Source of the DNA: Lantana camara | Taxonomy: Eukaryota > Streptophyta > Magnoliopsida > Lamiales > Verbenaceae | Length of the DNA stretch: 64,000 nt | NCBI GenBank assembly: GCA_037501455.1 | Contig: CM074863.1 | Coordinates: forward strand, 9,978,001 to 10,042,000 | Reading direction: 5' to 3' | Shown here: one piece after another, positions 41,852 to 54,800 of the stretch | Layout of the letters: every line of letters begins with the position of its first letter | How positions within the stretch are numbered: position 1 is the stretch's first letter | Made by a program: the position numbers and the translations under genes | The notes under the pieces: generated by a model | Told to the model about the DNA's origin: nothing | Seen by the model: only the letters and a program-made list of their open reading frames with translations | The model's database searches: none

Positions 41852-42308
41852 AAATCTCCAACTCCACTCAAGATTAATGGATGTAAAGAAAGAGCACGTC
41901 GTGGGGATTCCAGAACTTACTTCAACTCAAGAAAATATGGAGAATTGAGAAAGTTATTGGTTCTTGAAGGTTGATCAAGTTTGAAAGAGGTTTGGAGCTT
42001 CTTTCTTGGCTTGTTTTGTTGTTGAACGTAGAACTGAGGGAGAAAGAGAGGGGTTCAGCCTTCGATTCGGTTCACGGGGTATGGGTTCGGTTCAAGGTTT
42101 TCTCACTTCGGTTTGGTTCGGTTAAAAGGTATCAGGTTCAAAATTCCCACAATTAATATGAATTCAAATAATTCAAAGATGTAATTAATTTAACTAAATT
42201 CAATTTAAGTTCAAATAATTCGAATACACTAAATTGAAAATGCAAATAATATTAAAATCACACAGTTACTTGTCTGAACTGCAGAATGGGGTGTTACAAC
42301 CTCCTTTC

Positions 42309-43600
42309 AGAGAACCTGGTCCCCAGGTTCACTACTCGACTGAGAACAACTCTGGATATAACTGCCTCATCTTCTCGTCGGTCTTCCAAGTGGATTCTTT
42401 CAAATTTTGATCTCTCCACAAAACTTGGACCAAGGGAAGCTGCCGGTTCCTTAACACTTGCATTTTTATGTCTTGAATCTTAATCGGTTGCCTCACGATA
42501 GTCAAATCCGGCTCAAGTTGTACTTCATCAGCAGGGAGTATGGTTGCTTTATCGGGATAATATTTTCTGATCTGAGAGATGTGAAACACGTTATGTATCC
42601 CGGTCAACTTTGGCAGTAAATCCAACCGGTAACCCACTTCTCCAATCTTCTCAAGGATCTTAAAAGGTCCAAGATACCTTGGATTCAACTTCCCACCTCG
42701 ACCTATTTGGGAAAAACCCTTTCTAGAAGATACTTTCAAAAGGACTCGATCTCCCACTTCGAACTTAAGGGGTCTTCTCCTTCTGTCTGCATAGCTCTTC
42801 TGACGGTCCTGAGCTGCCTTCATTCTCTGCTGAATCTGTTTAATTTTGGCAGTGGTTTTATCAATCTTCTCTCGAAAAGTGCTCTCTCAAGCTTGTCCTC
42901 TTCAGTCCACCGCTAATCCTCGATGTCCCAAAAGAGAGGCGACTTACACTTACTTCCGTAAAAAGCCTCATAGGGAGCCATACCAATAGAAGCCTGGTAA
43001 CTGTATTTTAGGCAAACTCGACCAGAGCTAGATGCTTGTCCCACTTTTTCTTGAAATCTAATGCACATGCTCTCAACAAATCCTCCAAATAGTTAATCAA
43101 TCTTTCTGATTCTCCATCCGACTAAGGGTGAAAAGCAGTGCTGAAGTGAAGTTTCGTGCCCAACCGTTTCTGTAGATCTTGCCAGAACTTAGCCATAAAC
43201 CAAGGATTACGATCTGAGACGATACTAGTAGGAACTTCATGCAATCTTACATTCTCGTTACAATACAACTCTGCTAGTTTAGGAGTCTTGTAGGACATCT
43301 TGACCTTGAGAAAGTGTGCAGACTTGGTCAAACGGTCGACTATCACCCAGATTCCATTATACCCTCATCTTGATCTCGATAAACCGGACACGAAGTCGAT
43401 TGTCACTTGCTCCCACTTTCATTCAGGAATCCGAAGTGGTTGGAGAGTTCCTCCTGGTTTCTGGTGTTCAGTCTTTGCCATTTGGCACGTGAGACATCGC
43501 TTCACGAAGTTCGCAACATCTCTCTTCATGCCACTCCACCAGAATAATTCCTTCAAATCACATATTCGCATAATCACATAATCAGACAATCACGTTGCCC
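42309..43600 (-). pseudogene. Gypsy integrase with chromodomain, interrupted
   Basis: On the minus strand from about 43590: zinc-binding end (KRDVANFVKRCLTCQMAK), first catalytic Asp (TIDFVSG), second Asp (SIVSDRNPWFMAKFWQDL), and LINYLEDLLRACAL containing the Glu. Then 42823-42332 gives the GPY/F-type C-terminus (GDRVLLKVSSRKGF, YLGPFKILEKIGEVGYRL) and a chromodomain-like end (VQVLWRDQNLKESTWKTDEK). Stops interrupt it (after IPE, after FHP, after EFA), so it is inactive. Integrase inserts element cDNA, and the chromodomain guides targeting. Everything upstream in pol is missing. Confidence 0.88.
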
Positions 43601-43656
43601 TAAGCCGTATGACCTAAATAGACCCACACGACACTGGAGCCCAGTTTTGCAACCGC

Positions 43657-43668
43657 GCTCTGATACCA
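43657..43668 (-). other. tRNA-Met primer site of the Gypsy element
   Basis: The minus strand reads TGGTATCAGAGC, 8 bp from the LTR edge at 43677. It fixes the orientation and shows that only about 60 bp separate the primer site from integrase sequence. Confidence 0.9.
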
Positions 43669-44021
43669 CACAAGGATGTAGCACTCATAAGTAGGGACCA
43701 CATCCCCCGCACCAAAATTTAAACCCGATCACGAAATGAAAGCCCGTACCCAAATCCGAATCCTAGTGAACGAGAGACCAACACACTCACTAAGCCAGGC
43801 GGAGCTAACTAAACTAAGGCAGGGTGCGCAGAAGCAATAAATAAAACCCAAGTGAAAGAAAGTATATCACATATATACATCATCATTGCAACATAAGATT
43901 CATATACATTGGCCGACAAGACCTCACAAAAATCATATAACTAGTTTCAGTGTTCATAGCATAATCAATACAGAATATGAAGTAGAATGTAAGTATGCAT
44001 CTAAAAAGACATAGACCAACA

Positions 44022-45806
44022 TAGGCCTGTAAATGGGCAGGCATTGCCCAGGCCCAGGCCCAATAAATTCTGAAAAGAACCAGGACCATGCCCAAGCTTT
44101 AGACCCGGAACCAGACCCAGAACCAGGCCCAGTTTAATTTTTGCTGGGCAGGGATATGGGCATAGACCCAAATAAGACCCGATTGCCCATAGCCCCATAT
44201 CCAAACCTTGTCCATATTTGAAAATTGCACAGTTATCTATCTAATTAGGAATTATACTGAGTGCACTAACTTGAGTCATTTAACCCTACTGTCCTACATT
44301 TTGTTTTCATAAATTTTTTCTAAACGATATTCCAAGAGGCAAAATTTTAATAATATTTATAAATATATATATTTTATTTCCTAATTTATTTATTTATATT
44401 TGCTTTTCTATTTCGTTTCCTTTTTTGATATCATCAATTTGTTTTATTTTATTTTTTTTAATTTCGGTAAGCAGTTCTATAATTTTCTATATTGTATAAT
44501 TTCTATAATTTCCTATATTATATAATTTTCAGTATGAAGGAGCTGTGAAGGAAGATGGTCGGGGCCAAACGATCTGGGACACATTTGCACATAATTTCGG
44601 TATATGCATATTATTACTTTTTAATTGCCAAAATTTAAAAACTTTAATCCCAAATTAAATTAATTAACCAATATAATTATTCTGGATTTCGATTTAACTT
44701 GTATCCCAGGTAAAATATTGATTTCAGCAATGCTGATGAAGCGAATGATCAATACCACCTCTAATATGTAAGTTTTATTAATTAACTATACAAATTATTT
44801 AATACATTAATATAGGAAATTGTTTTTGTTCCCACATTATTGAACTTTTATCCATATTTAGTCTTAAAGATATTGAATTTGGTGCATTTACCCTAGTGAG
44901 CTCTCTATAGATGCTGACTGCTGACATATTAATTATATTATAAAAATATATTATTCTAAAGGGTAATTTCAGTTTATGTTTGTGTAATAATAAGATGGGA
45001 GTGGGGAGATAAATCAGGCCGGAATTGATCATTACAACAATCTCATCAATGCTTTATTAGCAAAAGGTAATTAATTCTTGGTCCATGCATTTATTTCTTG
45101 GGATAATTAGTCATGCTATGAAGTTTTATCTAATTATATAAATCTTTCCTAAGATTTAATAATTTATAAAAACTTCCATCGATACACTCAAGATATCATC
45201 AAATTTTATGGATCCAAATCTTTACTAGAGGAATTTTTGTAATTTCTCAAAACTTTCAAGAAAATTTGTGTGCTCAAATCATAAGGCACTTCGTTTGATA
45301 TAGGTAAACAGTTCTATAATTTTATATTTTTTTAAAATTTCGATAATTATATATCGAATCATACCAAACTAATTTCAGTAAAAACCGGACTGAATCAAAA
45401 ATTTCAGTCTGATATTCGGTACGTCAAAAATGAAATTTCGGTTTACCAAAATTTCGGTTCGGTATATTTCGAATGCACACCCCAATTCATAACTGGTAAT
45501 TCAACTTTAACGGCTAGACATTTTGCTACAGTTAATGTGGTGTAAAATAATAATAATAATTAAAAATGGCATTTTTGAACTTTTTCGACTGAAAATAGAT
45601 GAAAGTAAAGATGTATAATAATAATAATAATAATATATATATAAAGGAGGGTTGGGGCTCTGGGCCGGACCCAGACCCAGGCCCAAAAGAAATGGGCATA
45701 ATTTTGCCCATTTGCTCAGGCCCACTGGGTCTATAATGGAGCTGGGTAAACATTGGGTCTGGGCCTGGGCCTGGGCCTGGGCAATGCCTGCCCATTTACA
45801 GGCCTA
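44022..45806. mobile_element. 1.8-kb hAT-like element carrying beta-glucosidase exon pieces
   Basis: Terminal inverted repeats of more than 35 bp: TAGGCCTGTAAATGGGCAGG, then CATTGCCCAGGCCCAGGCCC, with the complement at the right end. The 8-bp target duplication is GACCAACA (44014-44021) / GACTAACA (45807-45814), one mismatch, as for hAT insertions. The intact target can be read in the other LTR copy. No transposase. The interior holds three GH1 exon fragments with splice sites (44533-45066). Repetitive GGCCCAGG termini and AAT/TTAT microsatellites are also present. Confidence 0.88.
44533..45066 (+). pseudogene. Captured GH1 beta-glucosidase exon fragments
   Basis: Fragment A, 44533-44599, lies between a TTTTCAG acceptor and a GTATAT donor and reads YEGAVKEDGRGQTIWDTFAH. 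Fragment B, from 44710, lies behind a CCCAG acceptor and gives GKIL, then (one base lost) FSNADEANDQYH. Fragment C, about 45003-45066, ends at a GTAATT donor and reads GEINQAGIDHYNNLINALLA then K. These are three ordered pieces of family-1 glycosidases near the N-terminus (EGA...GRGPSIWDTF, DFSNADVAVDQYH, GINxxGIxYYNNLI). The piece between B and C (AYRFSISWSRI region) is missing. The catalytic Glu motifs lie further downstream and are absent. Confidence 0.85.
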
Positions 45807-46151
45807 GACTAACAAGTGTACTGTGTCGACACACTTCTCGGCCTAGCTCAAGCTCAAAAACCTGCAACTGAAAGGAAAAGCGAGGGAAGTTAGTCAACTG
45901 ACTGAGTGAGGGGTCTAACGAACACCCACACCCTATATACATAAGGCAAAACACATATCAAAGGTGAATTCATGAACCGGAAATAGGTTTTGCAAACCAA
46001 AATTTCAAAACAAGGTAGTAATATAAGAACCATTTTCAAGGGCTCTATTCTGATTCATAAATCCCATAACAATCACAACACATGTTTAGCGAGAAGGAGC
46101 TTCCAACCTTACTCCTCAGAACCAAAACAAAACAAAATTCAGAAACATAAC

Positions 46152-49081
46152 TGTGACGCCCCGAGCGTGGAGTTATCACATCCCTCGCACTAGAACTCAA
46201 CACGTATATGAAATGGGAAAATCCATACACATGCTAAGAGCTAGCGAACGAGAGACACTGAAGACCACTCCTAACTAGGCGGCGCTATACAGTCGAGCAA
46301 CAACAATTAAGCGCATAGCGGAAACAATTCATCAAGTAAACAACAATTTCAAAAATTCAACATTAACTAATTTACATAAATCAAGTTCACTACCAACATA
46401 ACAAAAGTTTTGTGGCGGATAATTCATTATTACATCACATAACAATATCACCATTAACTAATATCATACGTGAAAGCAACAAAATAGGACTCGACTCAAA
46501 AGAAGGCTAGACAACGCGCCGCCTAGTCGACCTCAAAACCTGCAATCAATACGAAGGAACAAGAAGGAAAGGAAAAGAGGGTCAGTCGAGTGACTGGCAA
46601 GGGATAACAATATACAAGTTATAATTAATGCAATAATAAGAGATACAATTCACAATAGCAATAACACTTCACCTCGACCGGATATAGCCCATTTTACAAT
46701 ACAATCATTTCCATTACGATAATAAGGCGTATATCGGGTTAAGGGTTTTCAAGCAATCAATGGGTACCGAGTTATACCCGTTCTCCAACCTTACTTCACA
46801 ATACAAGAACAATAACAATTCAAGAAACCATCCTTCTTCCTTCGGGTGATGGAAGGGTTAATTACGCCCTAACCATCCAATAACACGCGAGTCATAGCCC
46901 AATTCGGTACTATGCTCCTTCGGCCGAACCCGGTCACAGGTAATACGTGATATCCACTACCTCTGAAGATAGCACGTACACCCATAGAGGTCGCAGAGTA
47001 GGTTCACTGTCAACCCTATGCTTTCCCGGATCCCCTAAGCCACGTTGCCTCGGGCCCAACAATCACAAGACAATCACTCGTTATGCAATGCATGCAAGAT
47101 ACCTTTTCAATTTTTAATCGAGATTCTTGAACACACACTTGAGAAACATATATATATAATTCATTGGTATTAGAGATATCCTTTCCGGTAAAACCGGGAA
47201 AATAGTAGGCAATGGCTTATTTAATACATAATACATATATGTATAATAGTTCGGGTGAGGAACAATCAAATCATGTAGGCCATAATATCAGTATAGTATT
47301 GATTACAACAAGAGAATAACGTCACCTTGACCACCTCGACAAAATAGGACCAAAACAAGATATAATCTAAACCACCGGGTCCTTGGGCGGATCACCTGAA
47401 CAAAGGACACAATTACGGTTGACATTAAACTCAAACGAACCAACTAAAGACCCTCGGCGATGCAAAACAATGTCATGAAATGATATGAGTATACATTCAT
47501 ATTCAATGAAACTATAATTATATAAGAAATGGCAAATATAAGCGATCTTGGCACTTTAAGAATCAACTAGTACATTGAAGATCATTTAGGACAAGTTTAG
47601 GCATCTTTCATGCAATTTTAGTAAAACAATATACTTATATAAGGGCACTTACACTTGAATTAAGGAATGTATATCACATATGAGATTCAAGAAATGGAAA
47701 GAAACGATGAAACACGCAAGAAATGAGCATTTAACCAAACCTTGGCAAAGCTGACAGTTTTTTCCAAACGCGCAAGCTGTAAAGAATTGAGTATATCTTA
47801 AGATTTATAAGTCGGAATTAAGTTTTGTTTATTGGAAATGAAAGTATACAAATAGATCTTTTGAACCATATATGACCCAAATTTTAGTTCAAAGTGTATC
47901 AAAAATGGCATAGGTGCAAAGTTGGTTGAATGCAGATTTTCGACAATTTGGCGACACAATTGTGGATCGATCATATCTCCCTCCTCAGAAATGATTTTAA
48001 GGTGATTCCAATTGGAGAATACTCTAAACTTAAATAAGTTTTAGTGGTCCAAAAATCAGCTCATTTGGAGTTCATTTGAGGGGGTACCCGACCGGGTAAA
48101 ATCTAAGATAAAAATTCCCCGATCGGGGAAAAACAGTCCAGAAAATCACCTGGAAAGGCTACCCGCCCGGGTAAATTTTCTTCATGAATTTACCCGCCCG
48201 GATAGTGTATTTACAGCTGAAAATCGAGAAAAAACAGGGGAGGAAAGAAAAGGAAGCAAATTGATCACCCCAATCATCTAATTTTGCAAATATATAACTA
48301 GAATCAAGTGTATTCATTCCATCACACCCCAAAGCACACTTAAGAACAATTCAAGGAGCAAATATATACCAAGAACTCATGCTAATATTCATCATCATCA
48401 ACCTCAAAACCATAAACTCCATTAATAAGCCTTAAGCTTTCCTAACTTATGAATCATTGATGATAGCTTCTTAAATTCCTCCTAGCACATGATTTCTAGC
48501 ATAATTTCTTCTACTACTTCCTCCTAACATGCTTTGCTATATGATTCTCTACCATAACCTAGCTTCCATATCACTTCATACCATGCATTAAACTCATGTT
48601 TATGCAAGAATTAAACCATGGAGATATGTTTATGCATGAAGAGAAGCATGAATTCTACCTTAAATTTGGAAGAAATGAACTTGAGATGAAGGTGTGGGGA
48701 TGGTGGTGGTGTACGTGAGATGAGAGTTGGGAGAGGAAGAAGATGAACTTTATCTCTTGAAATTTATGGAATGAAATGGAAGACAAGGATGTTTTATTAA
48801 AAGTATACAACATTAATTAAAATGCATGAGTCATAAAGTAATTTTTGACTTTAATTCCTAATTTAATTAGCTATCCTTGATATTATATGGTTTATGCAAT
48901 TAAGTTCTCACATTCTTGCATTAAGAATACACAAATCCAATTAAAATTCACTTAGGTATTCATACTTTGCAAATTTGGCAATTAAGGACAAGTAGTTGGC
49001 AATTAATATATCGAACGAATATAACATATACTCTCGGACGTTCACACACGTTTTACCTGTTTCAAAAGACGGGGCGTTACA
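46152..49081. mobile_element. Solo LTR (2.9 kb), Gypsy type
   Basis: Begins TGTGACGCCCCGAGCGTGGA and ends AAAAGACGGGGCGTTACA, flanked by a perfect 5-bp duplication ATAAC (46147-46151 and 49082-49086). Within it, about 48080-48200, are three to four copies of ACCCG(A/C)CCGGGTAAA-like phrases. No coding domain. Confidence 0.92.
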
Positions 49082-49835
49082 ATAACCATCTGCTACTCCA
49101 ATGATGGAAGAGCCACGCGCGGTCCTAACCATCCATAACTTTGCAAACCCACGTGGGGTAGCTAACCCACAACGAGTCCTCCCCGATTTTCACACCAAAG
49201 GCATCAAAATATCACGCCTTCCCTAGCTCCTGAGATTGCATGTGACATTTTGGGTGGAAACTACGCACAAGCCGAGCCCCGATGGCCCAACACAGTCCCG
49301 GGGATTCCTTACCCATAGCTTCTAGGGCCCACAATCACTTATCAATTCACACACCAATCTTTCATGGCTTTACTCGCTACAGAAACATAAACAGAACAGA
49401 ATTTTCCAAAATAGCTTACTTAGGCTTCATATTTAACTTTCCAAATCAAACTTGTTCCACAAGGTCATAAACTTATCATAGTCAACACTTATTTAATTAT
49501 ATAAAACATATAATCACATGCGGGGCAAGAAAACATCACATAAAGGCTTTAGGTCGATAGCTATACAAAATTCTAAACCTCACCTTGTGCGTAGAAAAGA
49601 AAAGGAGTGAACGTGATCAAGCTATGCCTCAGGTTCGTCACTGGCAACCTCGTCTGAAAAGAAAACACGAGAACCCAAGACTTAGACTCTATATGGACTC
49701 AACGACGCACGGCAATTGCAAAATATGCATGAGGTGCAATGTAAGCCACATTTAATCCAAAACAAATCCAAATAGCCAATTAAAAGCATAAAGTTGCATA
49801 CTCATGCATAGTTAATTCATACGACATGTTACAAG

Positions 49836-51794
49836 TGTTGGAAAACACGAATCAGAAAGCAGTGGAATTTAAAAATTTTCCCAACAAAAGGGCCTTGAAC
49901 TCGCAATCGTGTAACCAAATTCGTAAAGATAGAAAACTTACTTTTCTTTTGTTCTTTCTTGAAGCGTTTCAAGCCACCCAAGAACGCTCTTCTCGCGGCT
50001 TGATCCCCTCTCCTTGGTAAAGCTCGAATCTTCAAACTTCTAACTTGAAGTCTCTAGAGAAAGTCTACCAACTTGATCACAATCTAACTAGTAAGGATGC
50101 TAGTTCTCTAGTTAGTGTTTAGGCTTAACCTAGGGTTTAATTTAATCTTGGAGAAAGGAAGGTGTTCAACACATGAACCAAAAGAATTGTCAATTAGCTC
50201 TAAAAGGGAGCATGAGCTCCCCTATATATAGGAAATGGGAGGGGCGGCCGAACCTAGTCCTTATGGACTAAGGATTTGGTCCCTCTCTCTCCTATTACTT
50301 GATCATCAAGTATTTTCCAACTTTGACTTTGAATTCTAATTCAAGTCAACTTTTAAGAGAGCTAAAAATATCCAAACTATTTTTGGATAATTTTATACTT
50401 TATTTATTATAAAATAAATAACTTATTTTTATCTAATTAATTAATTCGTAATTAATTAACTAGATTATTTTCTCCAAAATAAGACTTTCTTTTTAATTCA
50501 AAATTAAACCAAAGTCTATTAAATAATTAACACATTTAATTATTTAATACATATATATATATAATATATATATATCCACACGTGTGTGACACGTGTCACA
50601 GTGACACGTGTCACTCACGTGAGCCACACGTGTGATTTCACACGTGTGGAACCCTCTTGGTCCGATTAACTCGTTTAATCTTTTTCAAGCCTCAACTCAT
50701 GTAACCAAGTTGTTGTGTGTGACCCTCTAGGTTCTCAATTCAATTAGCAGTGACCCTAATTAATTAATTCACTAATTAATTAATCAGTCCACAGATTAAA
50801 CGACCATAGTCTAGCAACAGGTGTTTAACCCCTAGCTGAATTGGAATGTTCGGATTCGACAGAACCTTTAAGTCATTGATTCATGTGAGATACAATCCTC
50901 CTACTTACTATCTCTCAACCAAGATCTAGGGCAAGGGAATAATCAGAACCCTAATAATCCGGTCTTAAAGCTAAGTGCATTTCATATCCATTTGATCTCA
51001 ATCCAAGAAACACTTTTCTTGATGTCTTGATCTACTGCCTTGGCCAAGGACTCCATATGGCATATGAATGACTTACACAATAAGAGATCACCTTGCAAAT
51101 GCAAGTGTAGGTCCTTTCTTGATTCTCATTCACTTTCATGAATCACTTGTGCAGCCCCAGCATAAGCCTTGAATCAGTTGTCTAAGGCGACACCCTTTAA
51201 AGCTTATACCTAAGACTACAGAGTTAACTCATAAAGTGACAAGGAACCTCAAGTCTAAGGATCAATTAATCACATCAATGACTCGTGAGATATTTCCTAA
51301 TCTGGAAGTTTCCATTTCCTGAAATAGAAACTTCCTTTCCCATTTAGGAATGTTCTCACACGGGGCACCTCAGTGAACTTACTTATTAAAGTAAGCACCC
51401 TCATGTATCACGCACGTATCAACTATACACTTTGCACCTCCATGAAACAAGGTGGTCCTTCTTAAGGGCGTGATCCCACAAGCAAGCCTTAGAGGAGTCA
51501 GGTTGACACTCCCACTGTCTGTAGGACTCATCGGTCTGGAGTATTTTACTAATCCTGACTTATGTGATATAGGGCTCGTTTCATGAACCATTTCACCCAA
51601 ATGGTAGAGTCCTAAAGTCATCAGGATTAGGGGAGTTCTCATACATGCACAGCTAAAGTAAACGCATACCAAACAAGAGCATATAAAGAAGTGTTGCCTC
51701 AATTCGTTATTTTATTCAAAGATTGTCTGTGATTACAATAAGGAAAAGCACAAAGCGGATATACAATCGGCTTTCTAGGGCACTATTCCTAGCA
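49836..51794 (-). repeat. 3' LTR of the Copia element
   Basis: In minus orientation it starts TGCTAGGAATAGTGCCC at 51794 and ends GTGTTTTCCAACA at 49836 (1959 bp). The polypurine tract GGGAGAT is at 51795-51801, 9 bp after the pol stop. No second LTR is in the window. Confidence 0.88.
50579..50646. promoter_or_regulatory. Cluster of six CACGTG boxes in the Copia LTR
   Basis: CACGTG occurs at 50579, 50590, 50605, 50616, 50627 and 50641. Most sit in larger palindromes (ACACGTGT). This hexamer is the G-box/ABRE core bound by plant bZIP and bHLH factors. Such density in an LTR suggests an enhancer, for example one responsive to abscisic acid or light (inference). Confidence 0.7.
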
Positions 51795-51810
51795 ATCTCC
51801 CACTTGCCCG

Positions 51811-54800
51811 TCAAAGCCATTCTGAAGCTATTCTAAGTCCCATCTTCTGAAGATGACCTTGGAAAGCTTCTCGACTAAGGGGTTTAGTAAGTGGATCTGC
51901 CACGTTCTCTGCTGATGTGACCCTCTCAATTAGCACATCTCCTCTTTTGATAATATCACGGATTAGGTGATACTTCCTCATAATGTGCTTGGTCCGTTGG
52001 TGAGATCTTGGTTCTCTTGCTTGAGCAACCGCCCCAGTGTTGTCACAAAACACAGTAATGGGGTCTTTCATGCTAGGAACAATATTCAACTCTTGAATGA
52101 AGTTTCTTATCCAAACACCTTCCTTAGCTGCATCATTTGCAGCTAAGTATTCGGCCTCAGTGGTCGAATCCGCAGTGGTAGTTTGCTTGGAACTCTTCCA
52201 ACTCACTGCTCCGCCGTTTAGGCAGAAAATGTATCCTGACATTGACTTAAAATCATCTAAGTCAGATGCAAAGCTTGCATCGCAGTATCCTTCGACAGTA
52301 AGATCTTTCTGACCTCCGTAAACTAAGAATAAATCTTTAGTACTTTTTAAGTACTTAAGAATATTCTTCACGGCAGCCCAGTGACCATCTCCAGGGTTAG
52401 ATTGGAAACGACTTGTCACACTAAGTGCATAAGCCACATCCGGTCGAGTACATAACATTGCATACATTATGCTACCTATTGCTGACGCATAAGGTGTATG
52501 AGTCATTCTCTCCTTCTCAAGGTTAGTCTTAGGACACATCTTCTTTGAAAGACATGTTCCTACACTCATAGGAAGGTTCTTAACCTTTGCTGACTCCATA
52601 TTGAATCTCTTCAATACTTTGTCAATGTACATCGACTGTGATAGTCCTATTAACCTTCTAGATCTATCTCTATAGATTTTAATTCCAAGGATATAGGACG
52701 CATCACCAAGATCTTTCATCTCGAATTGGTTCGATGACCATAACTTAGTCACTTTCATGTCATCCTTCGAATTCCCAATAAGAAGGATGTCATCAACATA
52801 AAGTACTAAGAATTGCACTGAGGTCTCCAATTCCTTTCTATACACACATGATTCATTCGAAATTTGGATGAAGCCAAACGCTTTGACCGATTCATCAAAT
52901 CGAATGTTCCAATTCCTAGAAGCCTGTTTCAATCCATAGATTGATCTTTGGAGTTTGCAAACCTTTTGCTCACTCCCACTGAATGTGAAACCTATGGGTT
53001 GCTCCATATAAATGTCTTTATCAATGTCACCATTGAGAAAGGCAGTTTTCACATCCATTTGCCATATCTCATAGTCATAATATACAGCAATGGCAAGCAT
53101 GATCCGAATAGACTTTTGCATTGCAACTGGTGAAAAGGTTTCATCAAAATCCACGCCGGGTCTTTGAGTGAATCCTTTTGCAACCAGTCTTGCTTTATAG
53201 GCTGCAATGCTTCCATCAACTCCAAGCTTTCTCTTAAAGATCCATTTGCAACCTATGGGTTTGACCCCATCAGGCAAATCTACCAAGGTCCAAACTTGGT
53301 TGGAGTTCATGGAATCCATTTCGGATTTCATGGCTTCTATCCACTGTTCAGAGTCAGAATCTGAAAGTGCTTCCTCATATGTTAAAGGATCATTATCCTT
53401 TTGAGAGATTTCATGGAAGAATCCATACCATCTCTCCGGCTGTCTAGGAGTGCGTTCAGAACGCCTTAGAGGAGGGTTTTCGTGTGTATCGAAATTCGTG
53501 ATTGGTTGTAGTTGATCAGAGTGGGACGTTTCTTCAGTGGGTGGTGTGGGGTCATTTTGTACTTCTTCTAATTCTATGATCTTGCCTTTCTTTTCTTTAA
53601 GGAACGGTTCCTCCAGAAAAGTAGCATTTCTGGAAACAAACACCTTTTGCTCAGATTGATCATAGAAATAGTATCCTATGGATTCCTTAGGATAACCTAC
53701 AAAGTAGCATAAGTTAGAACGAGATTCTAACTTATCTCCCACTGTCCTCTTCACGTAAGCAGGACAACCCCAAATTCTTAAGTAAGAATAACTAGGGATT
53801 TTACCATGCCACATTTCATAGGGCGTTTTGGGGACTGACTTAGAGGGAACTAGATTCAGAATCTTTGCTGCACTTTCTAGGGCATAACCCCAGAAAGAAG
53901 GTGGTAAGTCAGTAAAACTCATCATGGAACGAACCATATCAAGTAGGGTTCGATTCCTTCTCTCAGAAACTCCATTAAGCTGAGGAGTTCCAGGAGGAGT
54001 CCACTGAGAGATAATCCCATTATCTTTGAGATGATTAAGGAATTCTTCACTAAGATACTCGCCTCCTCGATCAGATCGAAGTGCTTTGATCTTGTGACCA
54101 GTTTGGTTCTCAACCTCCTTTTGAAATTCTAAGAATTTCTCAAAAGCTTCAGATTTATACTTCATTAAGTATACATAACCATACCGACTAAAGTCATCAG
54201 TAAAGGTTATGAAATACTGATGATTGCTTCTAGTGCTTACACTAAGCGGTCCACAAACATCAGTATGGATCAAATCCAAAACCTCAGTGGCACGTTCCAC
54301 AGTTCCTCTAAAAGGGACTTTGGACATTTTTCCTTTGAGACAGGATTCGCAAGAAGTTAACTCTTTGAGATCATTTTCAGAGAATGATCCTAAAGTGTTT
54401 ATCTTGCTAATTCTGTTCTTGGAAATGTGTCCTAATCTAGCGTGCCATAAGGGAGCTGAAACTTTGTCATCTCTCTTACGCTTTGTTTCTCGTTGTATAT
54501 TCATAATATTGATATTTTGAGTTAGGTAAAGTCCATTACTTAGAGTACCGATATGAACGGAAGAGTTGTTCCGTTTGATAAAGTATTTACCATTCTTAAT
54601 ATAAGTTTCATAACCTTCACAATCTAATATTGGAACTGAAATTATATTACGAATAATGCTCGGTACATAAAGGACTTTATTTAATACTAACTCAAAACTA
54701 CCTAAATCTAATCTAATTGTGCCTAAAGCTCGAGCTTCAACGTTTGAGCCATCGCCGATCTTCAAGACACATTCTCCTTCTTTGAGTTGTTGGACTTCAC

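Larger units (their letters stand above)
37218..42298 (-). repeat. 3' LTR of a chromodomain Gypsy element, split by a solo LTR
   Basis: In minus orientation it starts TGTAACACCCCATTC at 42298 and ends GTGCTACG at 37218 (expected ...CTACA). Without the nested solo LTR (39407-41851 plus one AAATC copy) it is about 2.6 kb. Sequence 37218-~38650 is repeated in the 5' LTR pieces at 43677-44013, 45815-46146 and 49082-49835. A polypurine tract (GAAAGGAGG on minus) lies just inside at about 42300-42308. Confidence 0.88.
43677..49835 (-). repeat. 5' LTR of the Gypsy element, in three pieces, truncated by Copia
   Basis: Pieces 43677-44021, 45815-46151 and 49082-49835 together repeat 37218-~38650 with about 90% visible similarity. 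They are separated by a hAT-like element and a solo LTR. The distal half is missing; a Copia LTR begins at 49836. Confidence 0.85.
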
